A DNA stretch of 49,226 nucleotides from JANXXV01 sp038230275 (GTDB lineage Bacteria > Acidobacteriota > Terriglobia > Bryobacterales > Bryobacteraceae). The notes beneath the pieces are model-generated. The model was not told the DNA's origin and did no database searches. It saw nothing but the letters and a program-made list of their open reading frames with translations. Numbering within the stretch: the first letter of the stretch is position 1; the number at the start of each line of letters is the position of its first letter. Positions 8,159-16,534 of this stretch are shown in pieces. The stretch covers positions 1 through 49,226 of the forward strand of contig JBBRNO010000036.1 in assembly GCA_038230275.1 (NCBI GenBank). The letters are read 5' to 3'. The translations under genes were made by a program, and so were the position numbers.

Positions 8159-8698
8159 CTACTTTTGGGACTGCATGGCCGCCCTGCGGGCTTCGGCTTC
8201 GCGCGTCAGGTGCGGTGTCTGGCCCAGGATTCGCTGGATCAACATCAACTGGCCGCGATGATGCATTTCGTGTTCCTTGGCACTCATCAGCATGTCGAAC
8301 CGGGACCGCGAAGGCGGATTGCCGCCCGGAGGAAACGTAACGATCTGGTTCAAGAATTCTGACGAGAGTCCCTCCAGCTGGGTGGCGAACTTTTCGCCCT
8401 CCGTCTTCAGAAGATCCAGCAGTTCGGCCTTGGTGCGCGGTCTGTTGGTTTCCTCCATCACTCCGTGCATGAACTGAAAGTAGTTGAAGCCGTCCAGGTT
8501 GTTCCGCCCAGTGAGAGTTATTTCCTGTTGAAAACGAACCGCGTGGGCAATATGGGAGAGTAGTTCCGCCACTGTGCGCGTCCCTTCGGCGGGACGAAAA
8601 CCGTACCGATCTTCCGGTATCTCCTCCGCCATCTTGATTGTGTTGTTGCGGACCGTGCGGAAAGCCGCTGCCAGGTCCCTTGCACCGTAATGAGTCAT
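8159..8698 (-). CDS. DinB-like four-helix metal-dependent protein
   Basis: This 179-residue protein has the pattern of DinB/YfiT-like putative metalloenzymes. H49 lies in ELLSHIAHAV and the pair H143/H147 in KEHEMHHRGQL forms the HxxxH site; these three would bind Zn or Ni on a four-helix bundle. Bacterial members include thiol transferases (bacillithiol or mycothiol S-transferases) and many of unknown substrate. I chose the ATG at 8698 because the family begins shortly before the first helix; an upstream start to 8755 would add residues overlapping the divergent transporter start region. Its promoter must lie in or near the first codons of that transporter. Confidence 0.8.
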   Translation of the reverse strand: MTHYGARDLAAAFRTVRNNTIKMAEEIPEDRYGFRPAEGTRTVAELLSHIAHAVRFQQEITLTGRNNLDGFNYFQFMHGVMEETNRPRTKAELLDLLKTEGEKFATQLEGLSSEFLNQIVTFPPGGNPPSRSRFDMLMSAKEHEMHHRGQLMLIQRILGQTPHLTREAEARRAAMQSQK

Positions 8699-8742
8699 AT
8701 GGGAGAAGTTTATCAAGCGGTACGTTTCGCCGTACGCTAAGC

Positions 8743-10128
8743 TTGATCGACCCAAAGGGAACCGCCGAATCGATTCTGACGAACAGCGAGGAGGGCACCT
8801 TCCTGGGTCATCCCAAGGGACTTTTCTATCTGGCGTTCACGGAAGCGTGGGAGCAATTCTCCTACTACGGCATGACGGCACTGCTGGTGCTCTACATGGT
8901 GAACCAAATGCTGTTGCCGGGCCACGTTGAGAACATCACCGGATTCAAAGAATTTCGTTCTGCGATGGAATCGCTGGTTGGCCAGCAATCCCCGCAGGCG
9001 CTGGCCTCACGTATTTTCGGACTGTACAGCGGCTTTGTTTATTTCACTCCGATGCTGGGAGGCCTGATTGCCGATTGCTGGATCGGGCAACGCTACGCCG
9101 TGGTGATAGGCGCTTTGTTGATGACCGCCGGGCATATTGCGATGGCATTCGAGCAATCGTTTCTGCTGGCGTTGTTACTCCTGGTGACCGGTTCTGGTTT
9201 CCTAAAAGGCAATATCTCGGCTCAGGTAGGGGCGCTTTACAAGCGCGAGGACGAAGCCCGGCGCACCCGCGCGTTCACCATCTTCAGCACCGCCATCAAC
9301 ATTGGGGCGGTGTTGGGACCCTTGGTCTGCGGTCTGTTGGCGCAGGTTTATGGTTGGCATTATGGCTTCGGAGTTGCGGCGCTATTCATGCTGGCTGGGC
9401 TGGCCACTTATTTATATGGTTATCGCCATTTGCCGGCAAGATCAGTTAGCGCTAATCCGCAAAATGGCAAACTAACGGCTGGGGACTGGCGGACCACGGT
9501 CGGGCTTCTGGCGGTCATCGGGATCACAATTTTTCAGTCGGTCGGCCAGTATCAAATCTTTAACGTGTTTCCCGTGTGGGTGCAGCAACATGTCGCTCGC
9601 CAAGTAGGCGCTTATACGATTCCAGTGCCCTGGTTCGCCTCCATTGAATCGCTGACTTCCATCATCGCGGCGCCGCTTCTATTCCTGCTTTGGAGCTGGC
9701 GGGCGTCACGCCGCCGGGAACAGCATGATCTGTCGAAGGTGGGAATTGGCGCAGCTATTTGCGCGGCGAGCAACTTAATTTTGGTTGCGGCGATCTTCTT
9801 CACTGCCGGCACAGCCGTTCACCCGGTCTGGCCAATGCTCTACTGCGTGGGGATGGGGGTTGCCTTCCTGTATTATTGGCCCACCTTGCTGGCGCTGGTA
9901 TCGTGCGCGGCGCCGGCGAAAGTGAATAGCACCATGATGGGAATTGCTTACATGAGCCTGTTCGTTTCTAACAATTTGATCGGCTGGATCGGGGGATTCT
10001 ACGAGCGGATGAGCCCAGCCGAGTTTTGGTCGATGCATGCTGGTATCGCCGTGGTGGGAGGCCTTGCCGTACTCGTCTTGGGGCGATGGCTCGGGCGAGT
10101 GCTAGGCGCCGACGCGGATCGGACTTAG
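8743..10128 (+). CDS. POT/PTR-family proton-coupled oligopeptide transporter (MFS)
   Basis: About 461 residues with 12-14 predicted membrane helices. Family signatures are HPKGLFYLAFTEAWEQFSYY in helix 1, the MFS motif-A-like GGLIADCWIGQRYAVVIGA, and FTIFSTAINIGAVLGP, equivalent to the FYxxINxGS motif. POT proteins import di- and tripeptides with protons. The helix-1 ExxER motif reads E34-A-W-E37-Q38, so the usual arginine is a glutamine, and the later GMRALL reads GMTALL. Both positions matter for proton coupling or peptide binding in studied POTs. The start is uncertain: TTG 8743 is chosen because an earlier start at 8638 would translate antisense to the DinB gene. No strong ribosome-binding site is present. 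Confidence 0.85.
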   Translation: MIDPKGTAESILTNSEEGTFLGHPKGLFYLAFTEAWEQFSYYGMTALLVLYMVNQMLLPGHVENITGFKEFRSAMESLVGQQSPQALASRIFGLYSGFVYFTPMLGGLIADCWIGQRYAVVIGALLMTAGHIAMAFEQSFLLALLLLVTGSGFLKGNISAQVGALYKREDEARRTRAFTIFSTAINIGAVLGPLVCGLLAQVYGWHYGFGVAALFMLAGLATYLYGYRHLPARSVSANPQNGKLTAGDWRTTVGLLAVIGITIFQSVGQYQIFNVFPVWVQQHVARQVGAYTIPVPWFASIESLTSIIAAPLLFLLWSWRASRRREQHDLSKVGIGAAICAASNLILVAAIFFTAGTAVHPVWPMLYCVGMGVAFLYYWPTLLALVSCAAPAKVNSTMMGIAYMSLFVSNNLIGWIGGFYERMSPAEFWSMHAGIAVVGGLAVLVLGRWLGRVLGADADRT

Positions 10129-10326
10129 CTCGTCGAGACGAATCTGGCCAGCCATCCCGTCCAGATGCATGTAACCGCTCAGCAACTGGTTCTGGTGCGT
10201 CACGGGCGGCGGATCGGGCTTCACCGCCAACGATGACCGAGTGTGCCAACTGTGTAAAATGGGTGCTCCGGCGGCTGCCCCGTCAGAAGTGCGCGGGATC
10301 ATCACAAAGGCAAAGAGGAGAAAACG

Positions 10327-10641
10327 ATGAAGTACATGATTACCTGGAACGAACGTCCGCAGGGCTCGCCCATCGAGTATGAAAACGCGCAAAAGCGAAT
10401 TTTAGAAGTTTTCAGACCATGGAAGGCCCCAGCCAATTTCAAGATCGAGGCGTTCGTCATCCGCGTCGGCGATTGGGGCGGATATATCTTGATGGAATGC
10501 GACGACCCGCTGGAAGTGCATAAATTCTGCTCGATGCTGCCTGCCTTTACGTTCGAAGCTCGCCCGGTTATCCCAGTGGCTGACGCCATTCGCGTGGAAC
10601 TGGAAGCAATGGCCTACCGCGATGCGCTGAAGAGTAAGTGA
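10327..10641 (+). CDS. DUF3303-like small protein
   Basis: This 104-residue cytoplasmic protein begins MKYMITWNERPQGS and has the WGGYILMECDDP segment of the DUF3303/ferredoxin-like fold family. That family has no known function; the fold suggests a dimeric alpha-beta domain. A clear GAGGAG ribosome-binding site lies at about 10314-10319, seven bases before the ATG. It is preceded by the transporter on the same strand with a 198-bp gap, so it is probably transcribed separately. Confidence 0.75.
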   Translation: MKYMITWNERPQGSPIEYENAQKRILEVFRPWKAPANFKIEAFVIRVGDWGGYILMECDDPLEVHKFCSMLPAFTFEARPVIPVADAIRVELEAMAYRDALKSK

Positions 10642-10694
10642 AGGCGGCGCACTTGTTTGCTGGTGCATAATGGCGAAGGAACACATCCGGCGCC

Positions 10695-11426
10695 ATGGAA
10701 ATACGAACTACGGAACCGCTAGCCCAAGCACTGACGAGTGCGATTCACGGAGGAGACGTCGAAGCGTTGCGGCTATTGCTGGACGGCGACCCTCTCATTT
10801 CCAAGGCGCGCATCGTCGACCCAAAGGGGGCCAGCCGTACATTGCTCCACATTGCGGCCGATTGGCCCGGTCACTTCCCCGGCGTGTCGCAGACTATCGG
10901 GCTCTTGATTGAAAGGGGCGCGGATCCCGATGCCCCGATGGTAGGTGGAAATGCGCCGGAAAGGCCTCTGCACGGGGCCGCGAGCAGCAACGACGTGAAC
11001 GCTCTGGACGCCCTGCTGGATGGCGGCGCCGATATCGAAAGCCCGGGAGCCATTTTCACAAACGGCACTGCCATGTCTGACGCGGTCATATTCGCACAGT
11101 GGAACGCCGCGCGCCGGTTGCTCGATCGGGGGGCGAAAACCACGCTTACAGAGTCGGCGGGGCTCGGCCTGCTGGATCGTTTGGCCACCTGCTTCGATCA
11201 AGAACCCAAGCCAGCGGGCGACCAAATAACCGCGGCGCTCTGGCACGCCTGCCGCGGGGGGCAGTTGGAAACCGTCCAGTATCTCATCGCGAAAGGCGCA
11301 AACATAAATTGGGTCGGCTGGGACAAGATCGCGCCGCTCGATGGTGCTTATCAAAGCGGCAAGCCAGACCTTGTCGCGTGGTTTCGGAAGCAGGGATCGA
11401 AACGGGCACGCGAGCTGGCTGACTAG
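10695..11426 (+). CDS. Ankyrin-repeat protein
   Basis: This 243-residue protein has four to five ankyrin units. Recognisable repeats include TLLHIAADWPG...LLIERGADPDAP, PLHGAASSNDVNALDALLDGGADIE, and LWHACRGGQLETVQYLIAKGANINW. There is no signal peptide or other domain, so it is probably a cytoplasmic protein-binding scaffold. Its partner is unknown. It begins 53 bp after the DUF3303 gene. The ribosome-binding site is weak (AAGGA about 14 bases upstream). Confidence 0.85.
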   Translation: MEIRTTEPLAQALTSAIHGGDVEALRLLLDGDPLISKARIVDPKGASRTLLHIAADWPGHFPGVSQTIGLLIERGADPDAPMVGGNAPERPLHGAASSNDVNALDALLDGGADIESPGAIFTNGTAMSDAVIFAQWNAARRLLDRGAKTTLTESAGLGLLDRLATCFDQEPKPAGDQITAALWHACRGGQLETVQYLIAKGANINWVGWDKIAPLDGAYQSGKPDLVAWFRKQGSKRARELAD

Positions 11427-11644
11427 GGGCAGACTAACGGAAGCGGCGCGTTCATCCCAAGCGGTCAGCCAGCGTGGAACCGTCTTCGCTGGCATCTCAG
11501 GTTTCGCGCAGGGCCAAGCAAGGCGCGTCCCAGTGAGCCAAAAGCTCTTCTCCTGCAGGACTGAGTTTCACCAATTCAACCAGACCAGCTGGAGCGCATA
11601 GATACCGTCTCAGCATTGGAAGCGGCCATGCGAAGCTAGGAGCT

Positions 11645-12784
11645 ATGTGCCGCTTCGCTGCGTGTCTCTTCATTGCGCTGACGGGTTGCAGCAGCCTGAC
11701 GCACTACGAGTATTCTGTCCAGGGCGATTCAATTCGCGCGGGCGATCAGATCGCGACCCTCTTGGTGGCCCGGAAGTTGACCGGGGGGGCTGAAGACTAT
11801 ACCGGCCGGGACGTTTATAGGAACAAGTTGAACGTTCAACTCCTGCTAACGCCGCTCGATGGTAAGACGCCGCCTACGAAGATCACTATCGCGGAAGATC
11901 AACCTCGTCTCGCTGTGCAGAACGAAGCCAAGGTGTTGGGCGACGACGGCCGCCATGTGTGGGTTTTTGGAACCGCGATTACAGCGGTGGAACGGAGTTC
12001 GGGGAAGGTGATTACGGTTGAGCAACTCAATCAGATCAACCCGGCGCTAGCCAAAGCATGGGTGAATCAGTCGAAATACTACTCTTGCGGTCAGCGACTG
12101 CGGTTCACCGCTTCGGACGCGCGCAAGTTCGAGATCGATCCGGCAACGCTGCAGGCCAACTCTTATGCGGAACCGTTCAAACCGAAGCTCACGCCGCGGG
12201 AGGACAACATCCGCTACAAACGCGAGATGTCGATGTGGGGCGTTGGGCCATCGAAGTTCTTTTGGACCGGGATGCTGCGCTCGGCATCGGAATGGTTCGG
12301 CATCCTCTCTGAAAGCGACCTCGCGAAGAACTACAAGCCCGGCGATCCCGTCGACGTTTACAGTCGCAATATTCGGGTCGACGAGCGGACCTACCTGTAT
12401 CGCGCGGCCGTGGCGGCGTGCGGGGACGATCGGAGATGCCTTGGTCAGGCAGAGCGGCTTGCGGGCGATGGGTACCTGGGCGGGGTGCTGCTTCGCGAGG
12501 CGGCCGAGCCGAAGCCGTTGCTGTTGAGTAATCCGGGTAGTGTCATCGTGCTTCACTGGTCGAAGATTGGCGCCCAGGGGACGCTTATGGCTGCGCGAGT
12601 GACGTTTGAAGGCAAGTCCATCTGGCGCGTCGATACCGGAATCGCGGATCTCGATCAAGTGCTTCCGGGCGTGCCGTCGACGGCATTCATTGGTAAGGCC
12701 CCGGCGAGTGAAGGGAAGCCTGTTGCCAATCTTGTCATCATCGATACGAACACCGGCAAGGTTGCCGCGTCTCAATTGCAGTGA
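11645..12784 (+). CDS. Putative lipoprotein of unknown function
   Basis: The 379-residue product starts with MCRFAACLFIALTGCSS, a short lipoprotein signal with lipobox LTGC and the lipid-anchored Cys at 15, so it should be exported and membrane-attached. The mature part has no domain I recognise. It contains a Cys pair (ACGDDRRC, about residues 258-265) that could form a disulfide. The C-terminal segment (SVIVLHWSKIG...SIWRVDTGIADLDQVLPG) looks like beta-propeller-type or anchor-binding strands. Codon use is like the neighbours. The end overlaps a convergent frame by 13 bp. Confidence 0.65.
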   Translation: MCRFAACLFIALTGCSSLTHYEYSVQGDSIRAGDQIATLLVARKLTGGAEDYTGRDVYRNKLNVQLLLTPLDGKTPPTKITIAEDQPRLAVQNEAKVLGDDGRHVWVFGTAITAVERSSGKVITVEQLNQINPALAKAWVNQSKYYSCGQRLRFTASDARKFEIDPATLQANSYAEPFKPKLTPREDNIRYKREMSMWGVGPSKFFWTGMLRSASEWFGILSESDLAKNYKPGDPVDVYSRNIRVDERTYLYRAAVAACGDDRRCLGQAERLAGDGYLGGVLLREAAEPKPLLLSNPGSVIVLHWSKIGAQGTLMAARVTFEGKSIWRVDTGIADLDQVLPGVPSTAFIGKAPASEGKPVANLVIIDTNTGKVAASQLQ

Positions 12785-13407
12785 AGGCGATGCGCAATGC
12801 CGCGAAAGTCATCGGATTGGTTGCGGGCCGGCGTTTCTGAGTCAAGAGGGTTGGATCCAGCCGAGGGTGTAAAACAGATTGTGTAAACGAATAATGGACG
12901 ACTGGGTTCGAAAACTGAACTGGGGTCGACCGTAGGCCACGCCTCCGAAATGATGATATTCATTAGCTCCCACGACTGGACGCATTTAGAACTTTTAGAA
13001 CTCTCGCGGCGTAAAATGACGTTCGCTCGAACCGATGCAAATCCTTTGCTCGCGACGGAATCAGAATGAAATCCGTGAGCCAGTCGAAACTGAGCACCAC
13101 GGGCACGACGGGCGGGGGCGTCGACGTCAAGCTGCGGGAACACGATCTGCTGGATCCAACCCCAATCCCAAGCGTCGCGGTAAATCTCCCTTAGGCTGGT
13201 GTCAAGTACAGCTAGGGCACCCGGTTTCGCAGGGCGTTGACCGTGAAGCGATTGCGAAATCCAGTCGAAAATCGCACGGTCCATCCCAAGGCCGAATTCG
13301 AGAGTCATTAGCGTCTCGGTTGGAAAATCGACGCGGCTGGGAGTTCCAATCCTCTGGCCCTGGAGTTCTAGGATCGAGCAGAACGCGGGCAAGGGGTCTT
13401 CTGGCAT
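12772..13407 (-). CDS. Hypothetical protein with weak T4 gp19-like (phage tail/injection tube) similarity, probably degraded
   Basis: A 211-residue frame without a ribosome-binding site. Residues 34-98 (TLEFGLGMDRAIFDWISQSL, then DAWDWGWIQQIVFPQLDVDA) follow the pattern of T4 gp19-like tail-tube and extracellular-contractile-injection-system tube proteins: hydrophobic strand, GM...YDWI helix, a strand, then FPxLDAxS. The usual N-terminal strands are short, and the part after residue 110 looks non-native, being rich in Ser/Arg with no matching pattern. It may be a truncated or frameshifted remnant. No other tail or baseplate genes are nearby. Similarity is from memory and unverified; the frame itself could be partly spurious. 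Confidence 0.35.
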   Translation of the reverse strand: MPEDPLPAFCSILELQGQRIGTPSRVDFPTETLMTLEFGLGMDRAIFDWISQSLHGQRPAKPGALAVLDTSLREIYRDAWDWGWIQQIVFPQLDVDAPARRARGAQFRLAHGFHSDSVASKGFASVRANVILRRESSKSSKCVQSWELMNIIISEAWPTVDPSSVFEPSRPLFVYTICFTPSAGSNPLDSETPARNQSDDFRGIAHRLHCN

Positions 13408-13447
13408 GCACGAATTATCCGACCAAATTTCATAGAAGCTGTTTCCG

Positions 13448-14779
13448 CTACCGCTTTGCCTCGGCCGTGCTGAGCAGCGGCGCAGACAACGGTGCGCTCA
13501 GCAGTTTCTTGTTCAATCCGGCGGCGACCGACAAGCGGAAATATCCGATCATCATCTCACTCCAGCTCTGGTCTCCCCAACGAACTTCTTTTTCGGGGGC
13601 AGGATTCCATTTGTTGTTGGGCGAATTGTCGAAGGTCGCAAACGATTCGAGCACCGTTCCGGCCGGGAGGTGTTTGGGCTTGTCGAAATAGTACTCCATT
13701 TGCCAGTTAAAGTCGTACCGCGGCACATTCAGCAGAATCTCAGTCCTTCCATCCGGGTACGTTGCCTTCAGCAGCATCGATTTTCCCCGCAAATGCATGT
13801 GGGCGTACACCGAATACAAGTCAGCATCGACGCCAAGTTTCCTGACCCCATGGACGGGATAGTTCGCGGCTCCGGGCGGGATCACAAAGGTGTCATCGGA
13901 CGCGAGGAGCGACAGGATTTGCTTCTCAGGTTTCGCTTTCGAAAAGCGGAAACCGACCGAGGGCAGATCGCTCGCGGTCTGGCCCTTTGGGGTGTAGTGG
14001 AGCTGGAACACCAGATCGGAACCGGCGGGCACCAACGTTCCGTGCCCTTCCGGCTTTGGTGCCGCCACTCTGCCGGGAACGTACCCGGCAATGTTGATAT
14101 CCAGTGCCGTTGCGCCTGCGTTTGTGGTAGCGGCCGGGTGTGCTGCGCCCGGTATCTCGATCTGTTCCACGGGCACAAAGTACTTGCCGGCCGGATAGTT
14201 TCGCAGCCACTTCGAGGAGGGCGGGCGGACAAAAGCGACTCCGTGATGGATGACCGACCGGTTGGTCGACCGGAATTCATTGGCGATCACCCAGGTGTCC
14301 TGCTCGAAAGCGTTCGGAACGATGTAGTATGTATATTCAACGGTTCCGGCTGCTGGAACCTCGAAGGGTTTGGCCGGTTTGACGACCAGGTCCGGCTCGC
14401 CGATGTTCCAGCCTGTAGTGAACACCGGGTTTGGACGCGCATCTTTCGGATTCCCCTCCGGCGCGCCATTTGAGGCCCAGTCGGCAATCGTCTTCTTTTG
14501 TTCGGCTGTAAGAGAAGGGTCATTGTGGAACTTCTGGTTGGGTGTATCGGAGTGCCATGGAGGCATCTGGCCGGACAGCACCGCTTGCCTGATCGCAGCG
14601 GCCCAAGGCCGGGCTTCCGCATAGCTCAGTAGAGACATCGGCCCGATCTCGTCCTGACGATGGCAGCTTTGACAACGACTCTGCAGAATCGGCAGGACGT
14701 CACGTGAAAACGTCGGCGCTGCGGCCGCCGAAGTCACCGCCGCCAGCAGCGTGGCCAGCCCTAAAAATCGTAGTGTCAT
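13448..14779 (-). CDS. Secreted cytochrome c / copper type II monooxygenase-like protein
   Basis: This 443-residue protein has a signal peptide (1-21) followed by a class I haem motif, CQSCH (C36, C39, H40), with a distal Met candidate in SGQMPPWH. The larger C-terminal part resembles the PHM/dopamine-beta-hydroxylase fold. It has SVIHHGVAF, HAHMHLRG and a late WSEMMIGYF methionine, consistent with copper ligands. Similar proteins are common in Acidobacteriota and Planctomycetes and are annotated as monooxygenase or ascorbate-dependent-monooxygenase domain proteins with no proven substrate. The ATG at 14779 is preceded by AGGGGA; a longer frame to 14827 lacks support. It is probably periplasmic. 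Single gene, no partner nearby. Confidence 0.8.
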   Translation of the reverse strand: MTLRFLGLATLLAAVTSAAAAPTFSRDVLPILQSRCQSCHRQDEIGPMSLLSYAEARPWAAAIRQAVLSGQMPPWHSDTPNQKFHNDPSLTAEQKKTIADWASNGAPEGNPKDARPNPVFTTGWNIGEPDLVVKPAKPFEVPAAGTVEYTYYIVPNAFEQDTWVIANEFRSTNRSVIHHGVAFVRPPSSKWLRNYPAGKYFVPVEQIEIPGAAHPAATTNAGATALDINIAGYVPGRVAAPKPEGHGTLVPAGSDLVFQLHYTPKGQTASDLPSVGFRFSKAKPEKQILSLLASDDTFVIPPGAANYPVHGVRKLGVDADLYSVYAHMHLRGKSMLLKATYPDGRTEILLNVPRYDFNWQMEYYFDKPKHLPAGTVLESFATFDNSPNNKWNPAPEKEVRWGDQSWSEMMIGYFRLSVAAGLNKKLLSAPLSAPLLSTAEAKR

Positions 14780-15039
14780 CGTAATTTCCCCTAAATGGTT
14801 GTCCCGGACAACGACGCGGCGAACCATTCTTGGGCTAATCGTCTCGTAAGAATGAGCCTCCCAATGCAGCGATACTACTCATTTGAAATGGGCTGTGCGA
14901 CTAACTCCCAAACGGTCGGCCATCCGGAACTTATCCATCTTGTTAGTTCGGTGGCGAGCTGTTTATGATGGTACCCAAGGCCCGCGACTCACTGCCCCTG
15001 CGGATTCATGCGGCACCGAAACGTCTGGTCCATCTACGA

Positions 15040-15112
15040 AGACCCAGCTAGGACTCGAACCTGAATGCAAAGGACTTATCGTCCGTAGATATTTGGAAGG
15101 CCGATATTATCA
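15040..15112 (-). pseudogene. Decayed tRNA-like sequence (remnant 1)
   Basis: Read on the minus strand, 15066-15045 gives a T-arm-like GGTTCGAGTCC followed by an acceptor-like CTGGGTC. A 4-bp hairpin (GGAC-GATAA-GTCC, 15083-15071) sits where an anticodon arm would be. The uridine before the anticodon and full stem pairing are missing, so it is not a functional tRNA. Tentative. Confidence 0.35.
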
Positions 15113-15125
15113 ACAAGGAATTGAT

Positions 15126-15206
15126 TTGGCTCCCCAGCGCGGATTCGAACTGCGTTCGTTCGCGGCCTGTAGTTGTCAACTTCGTACCGCATCCCACTCC
15201 GGCAAA
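15126..15206 (-). pseudogene. Decayed tRNA-like sequence (remnant 2)
   Basis: On the minus strand the 3' portion reads GCAGTTCGAATCCGCG then CTGGGGAGCCA (down to about 15127), which is close to a tRNA T-arm, acceptor strand and CCA end. A D-arm-like GGAGTGGGATGCGGTA lies at about 15200-15185. No matching 5' acceptor strand is present and the anticodon stem is poorly paired. It lies about 90 bp from remnant 1, the spacing expected for tandem tRNA genes. Confidence 0.4.
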
Positions 15207-15445
15207 ACTCAACGGTTCGGCCCAATCAATTCCCACGACATCGAACCCGTAGAGCTAACTTTCCCGGAAATATCCAGGTTCGAGAAGCAGTTTTCAAACA
15301 CCCGGCCACCGCCTCTATTACGATTGACAATACCCCAAAACCGGGTGCAGACATTTTCATTGTGGATCATTACCGCGCAATTTATCCCTTGGACCAACCG
15401 CTGCAATCCACTCACAGACGGGTCGTGCATCGACAACATGCGCAT

Positions 15446-15658
15446 CTAGGCACCCTCCCGCCGGCCATATAGAAAGAGGTCGCTCCCGTCGATCTGCCAA
15501 GTCCCTTGGTCAAACGCCAGATCTCCGGGTATCAGACACTGCCAGCGATGATCGGGCGTGTCAAAAATTCGCAGAATGGTGCCTCTATGGTTGATAAATC
15601 CGAAACGAATCAACTGCGATGCCATGAAGTTCTCCCGGTATCTGGCGAAGTCCGCCAC
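15446..15658 (-). CDS. Small hypothetical protein (uncertain)
   Basis: A 70-codon frame (or 59 codons from the internal ATG at 15625) encoding a beta-strand-rich peptide with RFGFINHRGTILRIFDTPDH and WQIDGSDLFLYGRR. It is not recognised. The alternation of hydrophobic and polar residues looks protein-like, but it has no clear ribosome-binding site and lies in degraded-looking DNA. It may be the end of an older gene. Confidence 0.25.
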   Translation of the reverse strand: MADFARYRENFMASQLIRFGFINHRGTILRIFDTPDHRWQCLIPGDLAFDQGTWQIDGSDLFLYGRREGA

Positions 15659-15765
15659 TGGTTCCTACTACGAAGCCAGTTTGCGCGGTTTCGCACTGGC
15701 CAAGGAGTTTCCTGGGGTGAATTCACTGTGAATTCATCAGGCAAGCTATTGATAACAATTAGTCT

Positions 15766-16527
15766 TTACTCGACCACGCGGCTCCAAACCGTCACCGTCC
15801 TACCATCGCCGTGTTCGGTTTTGTAATTACCGGGGCGCGGGTGGCCGGGAGCCGAAAGGCAGGTTTTCAGCGTTGGCCCCTCCAGTTCGTAGATACCCAG
15901 TTGGGTTTTTCCGGCGCCCGGGCCGTGTGAGTTGAGGAAGTCGATTTCCTTCGGCTGCTGGGCCGGGTCCAGAGTGAAACTGGACTGCATATACAGTTGA
16001 TCGGCGAAAAACATCACCGTTTTGCTCCCTTTATAAGAGCGCCGGCCGCGTTTCACGTAGTTCTTGTCCAGTGGTTCGCCGTCACGAATACTGGAGACCA
16101 TCGCCCATTCGCCCTCCAGTTCCGTTGGCTGGCCGCCTGGTTCCCTGGCCGGGTCCGCTTCCGAATTGGGACCGGCGCGGCGGAGCGTTTCCAGAGCATG
16201 CCCGCTGCCAGGCGAGGTGGCGAAGGCCACCGGAGGAGGGCCGCCGTTCAAATTCAGGCAGATCTGCCAATTGTCGCCGTCCAGTTCGTAAATGCCAAAG
16301 TTGCTGTGCCCCGCCTCAGGACCGTCGGTGAAATGCAGACCGAACGTCTTGGGTGTAGTTTCGGCACCTACGGTGACCGTTCCCTGGTAGGCTGCGCCCA
16401 TTGCCAGGGACGTGAATCGACTGCCCTCGATAATAATCCGGGCACCGGCGAACGGGAACGCCGTTCCATCCACTTCCAGGAACGTGATGTTCCAATGACC
16501 TTGCAGATTTTCCAAGTCTTGGTTCAT
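15766..16527 (-). CDS. Double TIGR03067-domain protein of unknown function
   Basis: This 253-residue protein consists of two copies of the lipocalin-like TIGR03067 domain known from Planctomycetes and Acidobacteriota. Copy 1 is about residues 3-115, starting LQGHWNITFLEVDG, and copy 2 about 133-253, starting LEGEWAMVSSIRDGEPLD. Both contain the GIYELxG(D/P) strand and a KTC or QICL strand. The ATG at 16527 follows a good AGGGGAG ribosome-binding site; a longer frame to 16635 overlaps the upstream gene and is rejected. There is no signal peptide. It is third in a minus-strand operon, 7 bp after the formylglycine-fold gene. Role unknown; the fold suggests ligand binding. Confidence 0.85.
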   Translation of the reverse strand: MNQDLENLQGHWNITFLEVDGTAFPFAGARIIIEGSRFTSLAMGAAYQGTVTVGAETTPKTFGLHFTDGPEAGHSNFGIYELDGDNWQICLNLNGGPPPVAFATSPGSGHALETLRRAGPNSEADPAREPGGQPTELEGEWAMVSSIRDGEPLDKNYVKRGRRSYKGSKTVMFFADQLYMQSSFTLDPAQQPKEIDFLNSHGPGAGKTQLGIYELEGPTLKTCLSAPGHPRPGNYKTEHGDGRTVTVWSRVVE

Positions 16528-16534
16528 ATCTCCC

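Larger units (their letters stand above)
14780..15445. other. Gene-poor region
   Basis: Some 665 bases between the monooxygenase-like gene and the next plausible small frame. Frames are present on both strands but lack ribosome-binding sites and family resemblance. Apart from the two tRNA-like remnants nothing was recognised. The sequence looks like decayed DNA. Confidence 0.5.
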
